From positions 372,001 to 436,000 of the forward strand of contig OY723276.1 in the NCBI GenBank assembly GCA_963210315.1: a stretch of DNA of 64,000 nucleotides, read 5' to 3'. Position 1 is the first letter of the stretch. Every line of letters begins with the position of its first letter. A model generated the notes under the pieces. It was not told the origin of the DNA, searched no databases, and worked only from the letters and a program-made list of their open reading frames with translations. Made by a program: the position numbers and the translations under genes. Origin of the DNA: Rhynchopus euleeides (lineage: Eukaryota; Euglenozoa; Diplonemea; Diplonemida; Diplonemidae). This document shows, in pieces, positions 10,370 to 22,000 of the stretch.

Positions 10370-11521
10370 TAGGGGGGGTCAAATGCCACCCTTTTACGTG
10401 GACAAACACGATTTTTCAAAAAACCGGCGCAGAGGCCCCAAAGCCCCCGTAAACCCTCCAAACCCCCCCAGATCGGTCCGGAAACCCATCGAACCCCACT
10501 TTTCCACCATTCCGGGCACCTCAGGTGCCCGAATTGGGGTGCCTAAATTTTGTGCCACCGTTTGGTACCGGACAGTGCCACTGTGTGGGAGGTTGGAAAA
10601 GAAAATGCCCCAACACACCACATCTGAGGGTTGCAATGCATGTTGCTTGCCAACCACGTCATCCGGTGGGTGTCAGGCGCTATGTAGGTGGCATTAGCCA
10701 GGTCTTCGATGTGTTCTGGCTTGTATATGTACCTCCCTGCCACCATGCACCGGGAGGCTGCCTGTAGGTACGGAACAAGTCCAGATGGTCGTGTGATTCC
10801 TGTGCAGCAGTGCTCCACAACCGGGATGTGTTGACAACGACTGTTGCAACACGAGCTGTACATTCCGGGAACACACGAAGTGCGCTGTCGTGGTACCCAT
10901 TGTGCCAGAATTGGTACTTGCTGCGGTCTACTTTGCCTGGCCCAAGAGCACTGGTACTGAACAGTGCAATATGCGTGGCGAGGTGAATGCAACGGAAGCG
11001 CGCAAAGTCAATACAGCTCTCGGATGGCGGGTGGTGGTGTCACTAGTGTGTGACGTTCACTCGAGGATACAACGCATCACAATGAATCAGCAACCGTGGA
11101 CCGAGTACAATACGCTCTCTGTGGCTGGTGTGGGGGACAAAGGCAGTGCCTGTGCCGCAGGCAGGGAGGTACATATACAAGCCAGAACACATCGAAGACC
11201 TGGCTGATGCCACCTACATAGCGCCTGACACCCACCGGATGACGTGGTTGGCAAGCAACATGCATTGCAACCCTCAGATGTGGTGTGTTGGGGCATTTTC
11301 TTTTCCAACCTCCCACACAGTGGCACTGTCCGGTACCAAACGGTGGCACAAAATTTAGGTACCCCAATTCGGGCACCTGAGGTGCCCGGAATGGTGGAAA
11401 AGTGGGGTTCGATGGGTTTCCGGACCGATCTGGGGGGGTTTGGAGGGTTTACGGGGGCTTTGGGGCCTCTGCGCCGGTTTTTTGAAAAATCGTGTTTGTC
11501 ACCCCCATTTGACCCCCCCTA
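10370..11521 (+). mobile_element. element B, copy 1 (1152 bp, ~365-bp inverted arms)
   Basis: Bounded by TA at 10370-10371 and 11520-11521. Ends are GGGGGGGTCAAATG and its inverse, and the inverted similarity extends for about 365 bp on each side of a ~410-bp unique centre. An equally long, nearly identical copy in the opposite orientation is at 32533-33684. Several open frames of 60-150 codons run through it in both copies, but none resembles a transposase I know. The insertion site is a G-run, so a TA or longer duplication cannot be distinguished. Best reading: non-autonomous foldback DNA transposon. Confidence 0.8.
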
Positions 11522-11607
11522 GGGGGGGGGGTGGGTGGGTGGGGGGAGGGGTGCCGTGAAACGCACAGAGAAAAGGGGTGGTATGCCCCCACCACCACCA
11601 CGAAGAC

Positions 11608-11702
11608 TACACGACGCAGTAGTCAGGGCCCCGACGAGTCGGTTCATTTTAGTGCGCCGACTAGTTGCACTAGTCGCCGACTGCCGACTACTGCGTCGTG
11701 TA
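11608..11702. repeat. nested palindrome (possible mini-MITE)
   Basis: 17-bp perfect inverted arms TACACGACGCAGTAGTC (11608-11624) and its complement (11686-11702) enclose a second perfect hairpin CGACTAGT-TGC-ACTAGTCG (11658-11676). Confidence 0.8.
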
Positions 11703-12377
11703 CAGCCCACAGCCAGTTGCCTAAGCCGCCGCTAATATCGTGGCGTAGAGTGACTTGGTTGTTCTGGAAGCAGGGTGTCCTGGGGGGGGGGGGTGCAGGG
11801 GATTCACCATGGGAATGGGGGAATGGGGGGGGGGGGGGATACAGGAAAGTCAGGGCAGATCGGGTTGGCGCGTGGCGTCAGCAGTGCACTGAGAGGGGCG
11901 TTGCCCAGGATGAAGGGGCAACGCGAAACTGCGAGTGGTCCTGCTGGAGCGTGGACGGCACGCGCTGGACCCTGCTCTGGATCAGAATGGGAGAGTAGAA
12001 AAATAAAAAGTCTCGCTGTGGTTTTCCCGCACATACGACGACGTTACCTTGAATGTGCTGGCCCTTCCGCACCTACACGCCTGCTGAAGGTTGGCGTTGT
12101 TGGTGGCACGCACAAAGGAAACGAAAGGGGATTGCCGATTTTATTTTCTTTTGTGTGTGCAACCGGGGTCGTCATAAACGCGTGGGTGGCTGCCACCCAC
12201 ATTGAGTTGTGGCCAAAAAGGAAAACCGAGGGGGTCGTCGCGGTCGGCAAATTTGCCTCGTTGTTTCCCCCCCTGCAAAGGTTCAGCGAGTTCCTTCTCA
12301 CAAAAATATAGACAAGACAAAACAAAAGTGTCACTTCAACTCTGCCGCTCTTTCTCTACTGTTGATACTTCGTTTGA

Positions 12378-12485
12378 TGCGTTGACGCTTCCACACACAC
12401 TTACAAACCCACTTGCCTGATGAAGGGGGTGGTGTGTAGAGCACGTTTGGCAGAGCTGAATGACACTTTCCGCGCGAAAGTCGTG
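12378..12485 (+). repeat. dispersed repeat with GTTGACGCTTCCAC and CCTGATGAAG
   Basis: Shares the order GACGCTTCCACACACAC, then TTGCCTGA-GA, then GGCAGA-CTGAAT with 38811-38905. Both motifs recur separately elsewhere in the window. Confidence 0.6.
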
Positions 12486-12534
12486 TGCGTAAAAAAAAAC
12501 AAAAAAAAAGGGGGAGAAAAGGCACGCATCCTGC

Positions 12535-12745
12535 AGTCGGAAATCGTACTCCTTTCGCTTTATTATAGACACCCTGTCCAGCAACTGTGGGAGAACAGTT
12601 CCGGACTACTTTTTCTTGAGCGCACACTTGCTGTCTCAAGGCTGTGTTGAGCCCTGTGAAGTGGCATGACTGAAGCTAATCCAAAAGTTTCAGTCGTACG
12701 ATTTCCTTCGGCACTTCGCGACTTCGCTACGCTTCATCGCTCGTA
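12535..12745 (-). repeat. dispersed repeat, inverted relative of 57845-58070
   Basis: Shares CGTACTCCTTTCGCT, GCAACTGTGGGAGAACAG, GAGCGCACACT, AAGTGGCATGA and TCGCGACTTCGCT blocks with the right-hand copy, in the same order on the opposite strand. Confidence 0.65.
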
Positions 12746-12971
12746 ACCAGGGCCTAATCTAAGGGGGGTCGGGGGGGGTCAAAGACCCCCCCCCGCAGTT
12801 TGGGCCCCCCCCGGGGGGTCACTTTTAGCGGGGGCGGGGGGGGGGATTTCCCTGGGGACCAGTAGGAATGGGGTCTCCTGGCTGGGGAGCATGTTCAGCC
12901 CCGGTGCAGAGCCGCCTTGAGTCTAAGAGCTGTCTGTCAAGTTCGTGCAGCAAGTCGTTGACACGTGCAAG

Positions 12972-13117
12972 GAACAGATGCTCACTACCGTGGCCTCCGG
13001 CGGCTGGGGGGCTCCGCCCCCCAGACCCCCCCTGTAGCGTGTGCCTGTCTCGCAAGTCCTTGAGCGTATGCGAGTGGCTATCTCCGCGTAGTCTCGGGCG
13101 CGCGAAGCGCGCCCGAG
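12972..13117 (+). repeat. fragment with both element-A hairpin modules
   Basis: 12972-13031 holds the CACTACCGTGGCCTCCGGCG hairpin module and 13093-13117 holds a GGGCGCGC-GAA-GCGCGCCC palindrome, only about 60 bp apart. Confidence 0.7.
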
Positions 13118-13880
13118 AAATTTGCACCTGGGGAAAAAAAAAATTTGGGCCCACAAAAGTGCGAGACCCCCCCCCGAGTCCCAAAATCCGGAATCCTAGA
13201 TTAAACCCTGCTCGTAACTCGTAAAAAAAATACACCACACAGCACTGACGGAAATCATCAGATCTGAAAAGGTTGCAGCGGGTGCGGCATTTTCCACACT
13301 CGCACTGCACATAGGGTGCAGGCAGCGAGAGCCTTCACGACGCCAACAACCTTACCTTTGCTGTGCCCGCCTCCACGGATCCGCCACTCAACAGGCATCA
13401 TGTGGTATGGGGACTATGCGTACACAAGAACAGCTCGGCAAGTGAGCAGGGCTGCCGCATCTTTCAACAAATACGTGCGTCGATCTCACCGAAATAAAGC
13501 CAAGAAAGTACGAGGCTTATTTTGTGTGTGCGTGCAGCGCACGGGCGGGCAGTGTTTCGCAGGTCGGCACCCTCTTGCAGGGCGGCCTTGTCTGGTTCTG
13601 GATCTGAGAACGAACAAGAGGAACACTCCAAGCCCGCACGCCACACGCATGCAGACACTCATAAGCACCACTCGAAATGGTTTCGGAGGTGGTTTCGACT
13701 ATTTGACTCAGGATCTTCTTGAATGAATGACGGGGGATGAAGGTAGTTGGGGGTGGGTGGCATGCGCAGCTGATGGACAGCCCGTCAAGACGGTCGATGC
13801 GGGAATAGATGCATACACATGCACGACACTTCCACCGGCAGAGGCGGAAGGGCGGAGGTGCAGGTGCAGCATGGGTAAGA

Positions 13881-16844
13881 CTACACCACCCTGAGGATGT
13901 GTGTGTCGTAGCACTTGCCGTAGCAGCACGCATTACCGTTCTCTGTTTGTCCGCAGGAATCAGACGCAGGTATCACTTCGGGAGGGCACGTGCCCGCCTG
14001 CTGGTTCCCCGTGACGCACCACACCAGCCCGAACTCAGTCCCCGGAGAGCGGGACGGGTCGTAGTCCACCTCCACGTAGTGGCTGTGCTCCGCGTCGGTG
14101 GAGGACACGATGCGCACGCTACGCTTCTCCCCCGTCTTCAGCAAGTGCAGGTCCGCGGGGCTGATGATCAGCCTGTGGTCGTGTCCCCCTAACGTCAGCT
14201 GCAGCTCCTTCCCGTAGGCAGCTTTGCGTGTCTCCGAGATGATGTTGGCGATGTCCGGGTTTGTGTCCTTCCCCAACACCAGCTCCTGCACCGCCTTCAC
14301 CTCCTTCCACGTGGTGGACCCGTGCTCGTGCACAGGCATGATGGGGTAGCGCTGCCGCACCCGCCCCACCCCCTCGATCTCCGGGAACACCAGCCAGTGC
14401 CCCGACGCACGCACACGCTGCACCTTCCCGCTCCTGTCCTTCACGAAGGTCACCCCGCCCGACGTGTCGGCAGGGTCGATTTCTTCTTCCTTGCGGTTCT
14501 TGAAGAACTCGGCAGGGGTGCGGAAGAAGTTCTTGCTGTTTGCTCCGTTGAATGCTCTCTCCGGAGACGACCCGTCGGCTCCATCCGCGGTGACGGCAGC
14601 TGACTCCTCATCGTCCGTGTGGAGATCGATGTCGTGGGGGTTCCAGTTCGACAGCGGGGTGGTGTACACCACCTCCAGCGGGATGGCGTACGACCACCGC
14701 TGCTTCCAGCACTTCTTGTACCTGCAACTGCGAGGGCGCGACCCCACCCACACGCACTTCGCCTCTGACGCACCCCCGTCCACCTCGTCCTCCCCCCACC
14801 CTTTGTCTCCGCAGGCTTGCTGCGTTCCAATCGCCACGCACTCTTCCACACGCCCCGCGTCCTTGCCGTTCGTGAGCGCGTGGTCCTCCGCATCGATACA
14901 GGCCTGCTGCGGGCTGATGCGCTTGTGTGTCGTCTGCGCTGCCCACATCAGGTCGTTGTACGCGCGCTGCTGGTTGCGCTGCCCCATCGCATCGGTCTCG
15001 GCCAACGAGTAGTACCGCGTGTAGTTTGCCGTGTTCAGCGAGCTGCCCTTGAAATCCATGTACTTCACAGACATCGGCCCGAACGCCTGGTCATCCAGCT
15101 TCCCACTCGGGCCGTCAAACCCGGGCACGTAATCCATCAGCTTGTCCAGGTACTCCACCTTCGTGTGCCCCTTCGGCCACGCCGCCTCCTCATCGTAGTT
15201 GTCGAGCGTCGGGTTCACCTCAAACAGCGCCTGATCTGTCTGTGCAAGCGCCTCCTTCGTCATAGGGTGCGCCTGCCTGACCTGTTGGTGCATGTCGCTC
15301 GACACGCGGAACCGCTTCGTCGACACCGGGATCGGCACACACGAGATGCGGTAGAACCACTGCCCGATGCGCGGCTCGAACACATCCCCGTTCGCCGCCT
15401 CGTGGATGGCACGGAATGCTGTGGGCAGGTACGGCAGGTTCTCCTTCAGCGACTTCCGCCCGTTGTTGAACAGGAAATTGTTCTTGTCGTTCAGATCCTC
15501 CCACGTGTCCGCGTCAATGTGGTGGCGTTCCGACGCAAACGGCTCTGCGATGTCCTCCTGTGCCTCCGTCCACGCCCCCTCCAGGTAGCACAGGTTGGGC
15601 TTGAAGTACTCGTCGTAGTCACGGATCGAACTGTCCTGCCGGTGGAAGGCGTTGAAGTAGTGGCGCATCTCCTGCGCTTGCTCTTCGACGGTCCCCTTCG
15701 CCAACACGCTCGGGGGGACAGGGGGGAACTCGATCTCGGTCGTATCCGGGGGCCATTTCTTGGTGTATTCCGCTGCCGCCAGCCCCGGCATGGGCTGCCT
15801 CAGCGAGTAGTCGTTGTGGCGCGTCGTGAACTGCACCCCGTTCAGCACGGCCCCAAACTCCCCCAGCCCGATGGTGTGCTCCGTGTTCGCGTGGTTGTGC
15901 GCGTTGGCAGGGCCGGTCCCCGTGAAGCTCGCCTTGTGGTATGCGTCCGACCCCTGCCCGAAGGCACGCACCACCGTCAGCCCGCTGTTCCCCTCTGCAC
16001 GCACGCGCTCCTGCATCCGGTTCTCGTACGCGATGAGCTGCCGCGTCACCGCCCCCACAGCCCCCTTCAGGCGATCCACCACGCCCCTATCTGCGTGCAC
16101 GGCCGCCCGCACGTCCGCAAGGTCCCTGCGCATCTGCTCCATCTTCGTGTCCAACGCCGTGACCGTGTCCCGCACAACTATCAGGTCCGCACGCAGCTGC
16201 GCCAGCTCGCCCCCCTCCACCGGCGGCAACGGCCTGGGTGTGGAAGGCGGCACCGGGGCCTCTGTGTCGCAGTCGCACTGCGACAGCTGCGCAGCAGGCA
16301 CGAGGTTCAACGCCCCGCCTGCCAGCGTCCACCGCAGCACCAGCCCGGACGTGCCAGTCCCGGCAAAGTGCCACACCTCCAGCGAGTGCAGTCCCTCCTC
16401 CAGCACCGAATAAGCACTTTCCAGCGACTGCATGGGGTGCAAGCCGTCGAAATCCACCACCACCTGCCCGTCGATCACAAGCACCGCCCCTTGCTCGCAG
16501 GAGAGGTGGAATGAGTAGCTCCCAGTCTCCGTCACATTGACGAACCCTTTGTGCACGTCGACGAAGTTGTCGCTCACCTCCTCCGGCAAGCCCGGCCACG
16601 CCCCCGTCGTCCCATACCGGACGAACAGGTTCCTCGCAGAATAGACGTGCCGCCCCTCCTGGCTGGCGAGCATCACGTGCCTGGGCGGCAGCTTCGCGAG
16701 GTTCTGCGTCAGGCTGTTCCGCCAGAACGTCCCGTGCAGCTCCGGCTTTACCTTCGGGCACCCGCAGTTCAGCCACACCACGTCTGCACCCACACCCGCT
16801 GTGGCGCAGAGCAGTGCCAGCAGGCACATCTGACGCTTCCCCAT
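13881..16844 (-). CDS. secreted PA14-like domain protein, 987 aa
   Basis: One uninterrupted exon from ATG at 16844 to TAG at 13881. Residues 1-20 (MGKRQMCLLALLCATAGVGA) form a typical signal peptide, which fixes the start over more upstream in-frame codons. Residues ~70-187 match the PA14 pattern: GSYSFHLSCEQGAVLVIDGQ, FDGLH, LEEGLHSLEVWH and VLRWTL. PA14 domains are beta-barrels that commonly bind carbohydrate. A Pro-rich linker and a coiled coil (~210-285) follow, then a large C-terminal region with scattered cysteines (for example QQACGDKG, RSCRYKKCWKQRW, NACCYGKC) expected to be disulfide-bonded outside the cell. The C-terminal part is not a family I recognise. A surface or cell-wall role is an inference. 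Confidence 0.85.
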   Translation of the reverse strand: MGKRQMCLLALLCATAGVGADVVWLNCGCPKVKPELHGTFWRNSLTQNLAKLPPRHVMLASQEGRHVYSARNLFVRYGTTGAWPGLPEEVSDNFVDVHKGFVNVTETGSYSFHLSCEQGAVLVIDGQVVVDFDGLHPMQSLESAYSVLEEGLHSLEVWHFAGTGTSGLVLRWTLAGGALNLVPAAQLSQCDCDTEAPVPPSTPRPLPPVEGGELAQLRADLIVVRDTVTALDTKMEQMRRDLADVRAAVHADRGVVDRLKGAVGAVTRQLIAYENRMQERVRAEGNSGLTVVRAFGQGSDAYHKASFTGTGPANAHNHANTEHTIGLGEFGAVLNGVQFTTRHNDYSLRQPMPGLAAAEYTKKWPPDTTEIEFPPVPPSVLAKGTVEEQAQEMRHYFNAFHRQDSSIRDYDEYFKPNLCYLEGAWTEAQEDIAEPFASERHHIDADTWEDLNDKNNFLFNNGRKSLKENLPYLPTAFRAIHEAANGDVFEPRIGQWFYRISCVPIPVSTKRFRVSSDMHQQVRQAHPMTKEALAQTDQALFEVNPTLDNYDEEAAWPKGHTKVEYLDKLMDYVPGFDGPSGKLDDQAFGPMSVKYMDFKGSSLNTANYTRYYSLAETDAMGQRNQQRAYNDLMWAAQTTHKRISPQQACIDAEDHALTNGKDAGRVEECVAIGTQQACGDKGWGEDEVDGGASEAKCVWVGSRPRSCRYKKCWKQRWSYAIPLEVVYTTPLSNWNPHDIDLHTDDEESAAVTADGADGSSPERAFNGANSKNFFRTPAEFFKNRKEEEIDPADTSGGVTFVKDRSGKVQRVRASGHWLVFPEIEGVGRVRQRYPIMPVHEHGSTTWKEVKAVQELVLGKDTNPDIANIISETRKAAYGKELQLTLGGHDHRLIISPADLHLLKTGEKRSVRIVSSTDAEHSHYVEVDYDPSRSPGTEFGLVWCVTGNQQAGTCPPEVIPASDSCGQTENGNACCYGKCYDTHILRVV

Positions 16845-19038
16845 GCCTGCCCGGTGCGCGTGCCCCGCGTATGTGCCTGCGTGTCTCAGGGCCCCACAAC
16901 CTGCGGTGGCGAATGTGTCCGGCGTGTGGCAGGAGAACTCCGAGGAGTGTACGTTGTGCTTCTGATGATGCCTGCGCCAAGGCAGGACGCACATGTCAAG
17001 AGGGGGGTGTATGGCGGGCATGCTCACCACACTGGGGCGTCTCTTCTTAGGGCACTCAGAGGAGTGCAATTGCGACTTTACCCAACATCGCCCAGCCCCA
17101 CCCACCCACCCACCCCGCCGTTTTCTGCAGAAAACAGGCCACGCGTCCTGTCGCAGGAACCCCTGAGACAACCCGTTTGGCTTAAGGCTGCCTTGACTGC
17201 TGGGATCCGGTTTTGCAGGAAAACATCAGGCAACTCCCCGCACAACGGATCTGGACTCTAAACTGCCAGCTGGCTCTGACTCTGGATCTGGCCCGTCGAG
17301 CACCCCCTCCCCCTTCCACGAGGGTTGCACCCGACTGCCCCAGCTTGCCCCCCCCCCCCCCCCCGTTCCACACGATTCCCCTTGCCCTCACCGCTCCGCC
17401 TCGGGGTTCATTCGGGGTTCTGAAATAAATTTCCTCGGGGCCTACCATCCCTGAGAGAACGAGAGAACACAAGCACACACAGCATATAGTCCCGCTTGGT
17501 TTCTGCCCGGATCCCGGAGCCCGGGGGCTAGTTTTTTTGCCACAATCAAAAACGCCATCCCTTCCATTTGAAAGGGCCGCCATTTTGCCTTAGCTGATTG
17601 AGCCGGAGCACTGCATTTTTTTGCATTTTTTTTGAATATTTTTTTCTCTTTTTTTCTCACCTTTCCTTGGCAAACGCGGCAGCCCCCATGCATGTGTCGA
17701 TGAGAGGAGCGAGGGAGCGGTGTGGGGGGTCGTCAAGTTTGGAGGGTGGAAGGGGGACTCTCTCTGCAATGCATGTGCTAAAACCGTGCCCCCCCACCCC
17801 ACCCCACCCCCCCCGATTGCGAGGAGGTGAATGTCTTCTGCCGTTCTGAGGGAGGGGTGCGTGTGTGTGCGGAGCGCTCAACAGCCTTCAACCTATTCCT
17901 TTTGTGAGAAGCACCAGCACATCAAAATAATGCTGGGCACACTTCAGGAAATCCGTCACTTGCTTGCATTGCACGCATCCACCGACACAGAGGTGTGTCT
18001 GGCACAAAATAAATCAAGCAAAATACAGGCTGAGACTGAACGGGAGGGCAGCTGCGGCAAAATTTCTAAGAAACTCGGGAGGGAGGGGGGGGCGGGGGGA
18101 AGGAAGGAAATGAACACACAGTTCGACACACTCCCAAAAACATGTTTTAAAAAAATGCCGTGGGGTACCTCTTCCTCTTCCCTTTCCCTTTCCCTCCCCC
18201 CCCCCTCCCCCATGCATGCCCCTGCGTGCGACAAGTTTGGAGAACCAGCCCGCGTGGAGTATCCACTTCTCTGCAATACAGTGCACATACCCTGTCCTCC
18301 TCCTCCCAACTAGCTGGCTCCGAGGTGAGATGGGTTACGTTGTGTCCGGTGGACCCGGTGTGTTGAGTGGGATGGGGTAGAGGTGGGTGGGGGGGGGGGG
18401 GGGGGGGGGGGGGGGGGTGTGTGAGGGGCGCTCAAGGGAGCGGGGGGAGTGGGTAGTGGGTTTTACGTGCAGTGCAGGGCCCCTAATCTGGGTGATGTTT
18501 TCCGAGGGCGGTTTGCTTCGTCTCTGGGTGAGCGCCCGAAACCCGATCCGGTTTCGGGCGGCGCTTGCATATTTTTTTTGGGATCTGGAGCTCCAAGGGG
18601 GGGAGTGAATGTAGAAATAGAAAGGAATCACAAGGCTAAATGATCTCCCTTCATTCGGTGTGCAGGTTGTGTCCGAGATCCAGAGCGTCAAGGGGGGGAG
18701 GAGGAGCGTATCCAGCGGCACACTGCCAGGCTTTCTGAGGCAGAGAGGGGGAGAGAGAGAGGGGGGGGGGGGGGGGCTCAGCGTATTCACGGTATCACGG
18801 CACACACATCCTCGTTAATTCTGGCACCAAACCATGTCAGAGAATTCTTGTTACGTTTGCCCCCCCCCCCCCCCCCTTCTTCTTACTTTGAATCCTTGGC
18901 AACCTGGATCGTGCGAACCGCCACTACCACCGACATTGCCGGGCACTTTGTATTGACGCTGCTTATATATTAATCGGGCTGGGGAGAGGCTCGGAACACC
19001 CCCCATTCTTTTTTTCTCTTGCTGTTTCGTTTTTTGCT
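16845..19038. other. intergenic between PA14 gene and RGG-tail gene
   Basis: No gene is recognised. It contains a C-run near 17348, a G-run of more than 25 bases at about 18388-18417, another near 18763 and a C-run near 18860. Confidence 0.6.
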
Positions 19039-22000
19039 CTATTTCGCCTTGACCTTGGTCTTCGATTTGCTGTCTGCAGTGGGCTTGCCGTTGAGCGGGG
19101 GGAAGTCTTCGTCGCGCTTCTGCTCTCTCCGCATGTCATCGCTGGCCTTGCGGCGCTGTGCCTCGCGCTCGTTGCGGCTGCTCTGGTGGCCGCCCTCTTT
19201 GCGCCCCTCGCCCCGAGAGTTGTCGTGGTCCCTGTTGCGATCCCGCCCGCCAGCTCCCTGCTGCCGGCTGTCACGGCCCTGGTCGCGTGACGCTGCTGCA
19301 GCTTCCCCCCGACCCCGCCCGCCACGCCGCGTGTTCTTCCCGTCGCCCTGGCGGCCCTTCCCCTTCCCGCCACGCGCTGCCTGCTGCTGGGACGGCTGTT
19401 GTTGTTGCTGCTGCTGCTGCGGCGGCTGTTGCAGGATGATGTTTTTTGTTTATTCAGCACACTTCGATGTGGGCGGAAAGTGTCGCGTGCTTGTTCGTGC
19501 CCTTGTGCTCCTCACTCACGACACCATCATCAGCAGGAGTGTGAGTGTGGAAGCGTCAACGCATATTATCGAGAATCATCAACACGTGGAAGTGAAAGCT
19601 ACGACTGACCGAAGAGGAGCGACATCAAGGAGAAAACAAGAGGTATCAAGGAGACCAAGAGGCAGGACCTTCCTACCGGGGAGACTGTACTCTGTGAAAG
19701 CGAGGTATCAAAAGAGGCAGGACCTTCCTACCGGGGAGACTGTCCACTGTGAAAGCGAGGTATCAAAAGAGGCAGGACCTTCCTACCGGGGAGACTGTCC
19801 ACTGTGAAAGCGAGGTATCAAAAGAGGCAGGACCTTCCTACCGGGGAGACTGTACTCTGTGAAAGCGAGGTATCAAAAGAGGCAGGACCTTCCTACCGGG
19901 GAGACTGTCCTCTGGGTGCGAGCGAGAGAGGAGCGGCATAGGAAGAGGGGCAGGAGAAGCGCGTACAGGTGGGGGAGCCGGACGGGTGAGAGTTGAACGG
20001 TAATGGCCTACTCCGCCGTGGACTGGGACAGGGTGGTGCCGTCCTTGGCAGGTCCGGGCGATGGCATGAATGCTCCGCAGGAGGCCTGCATCTTCCCGTC
20101 GTGCGGGGTCTCTCACAGCGCGACAATCACGTGCTACCGCTGTGGGTGCCGCACGACAAAGTCGTGCATGAAAAAGCACACGACGGCCGGCACCGCCGAG
20201 CTTTTTATGCAGACGGCGGGGGAGCCCCACTGGATATGTCCAGCGTGCTCCTGGCTGGCCAGCCCAGACGCGTTGCCGGAGGAACACCCTGTGGAGCACT
20301 CCGACAGTGATGACTGGGAAGACGACGCGCAGCAGGAGGGGGACATGAACCAACCGGAGCAGTCTGCCAGCGCGCACGAGGGATCAGACAAGCTGGACCA
20401 AGTCCTCGCGGAGCTCGTCACCATCAAGAAGCAAAACACGAGACTGGAGGCCAGGGTGATCGACATGGAGAAGGCTTTGAAGGGGATGGGTGACCGCCTG
20501 CAGGCCGTGGAGGAGGAGCTACCCGCAGATTTTAGTCCCCACGTAGTCGCAACGTGGGGCACCATGGCTTCAGCTCATATGAGAAGGGAGGTGAGGAACA
20601 AGCTGTCTACAGCTTTTAACGAGGCGGCGATCGGGGCGATCGGCGAGAACAAGGCAGACTGGCTGGATCACCTCAAGCGGGCTTTCGAGACTCTGGACAA
20701 CATCCTCCTCCTCGTCAACAGCACCGGGCTGAACCAGGCTCACCGCAAGGGCCTGCACCACGCAGTGGCAAGGTTGTCGGCGCTGACGGTGGTGCGGGGG
20801 AAAACGGCCCGAGGGGTGTACGAGCAGAAATGCCTTGATGCGGGGTTCGCGGGTTTCTCCGCTGTTCTACACCACAAATTTGTGAAGGACGCCGTGGATG
20901 CAGCGTCGCGGGAGGAGCAAGCGGAGAGGTCCCGCTCAGCCGTTTTTCCTCAACAGCGAGACTGGCGCTACGAACCGTATCACACACCGTCGGGAAAGGG
21001 GAAGGGAAGGGGGAAGGGGCACACCGGGTCAAAGGGATCAAAGCAATGACTCAAGCAAACACCCGCCCGCCCAACCCTACCTCTTCAGACCCTGCACCGC
21101 CAACTACCGACAGAAAGGAGCAACAAAAGCACGGGACGCAAGAAGAAAACACAAGCCCCACTGACCGAGAAGGCGCGCAACGTGGTGCGAGCGACGCTGA
21201 GGGGCATCTTGGGAGACGCACTCTCCCCAAACTACTGGAAAACACTGTCGCGGACCATGGAGCGGTACGGGGATTTCCTGGAAGTGTGGCAGGAGAAGGA
21301 GTGTGTCGAGTCGCACGACGAAGGCGTGATGCTGTGGATGGCACACCTCCAGGCGGAGGGGCTGTCAGTGCAGTCGGCGCTGCAGTACACCAACAACCTG
21401 GTGGCGGCGCTCCGCAGGTTCGCCGGCATCCACCTCGAACACAGCAGCATTTTGCGGGACTTCAGGAGAGCGCTAAAGCGGAGAGGGGCACTGAAACCCC
21501 AGAAACACGCTGTGCCCGCAACGCGAGAGGAGGCAAAGGAAGCCATGCAGCGAGAGCCCAGGGACGTGGTGAAGATCGCGCTGAGTCTGATGTGGGCGGG
21601 GGCAGCTCGGAGCTCAGATGTCTTGCGTTTGGACAGGGACGATGTCAAGCCGATGGGGAACGGACAGGTCGCAGTACGGTGGACGCAGTCGAAGTCCGAT
21701 CCATACAGAGTCGGACGGATGACAGGGTTGCGAATGCCTCGACGCTACTACGAGCTTCTCACAGAGCACCTGCGCACGACGGCGCGTTCGCGAGAGAAAA
21801 AGGTGTTTCCACAGACTGTGACTTATGCATCCATAGCGGCGGCGGTGAAGCGGGTGAAGCTGACGCTGACACCACACTCGTTGAGACGGGGGGCACTGAC
21901 GCACCTCGCGAGGCTTGGGCTGCCGCTAGAAGAGATCAGGCTGCTGTCCCGACACAGCACCATCGAGGGGGTGGTGCGCTACATCGACGCGGCGGAGAAC

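Larger units (their letters stand above)
11522..13880. other. gene-poor interval with several repeats
   Basis: Holds a nested palindrome (11608-11702), two dispersed repeats (12378-12485 and 12535-12745) and a module fragment (12972-13117). An open stretch around 13380-13500 (WYGDYAYTRTARQVSRAAAS) could be a small exon but has no support beyond an open frame. Confidence 0.5.

Noticed and set aside
10543-10992. 149-codon frame in element B as a transposase
   Set aside because: Conserved in both copies simply because the copies are near-identical; no catalytic motif, and overlapping frames are equally open.
13316-13726. 136-codon plus-strand ORF
   Set aside because: Part of it reads plausibly as protein, but it lacks a domain, a clear start context or splice partners.
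14817-16514. 565-codon plus-strand frame opposite the PA14 gene
   Set aside because: Shadow of the minus-strand gene; Arg/His/Leu-rich antisense composition with no domain.
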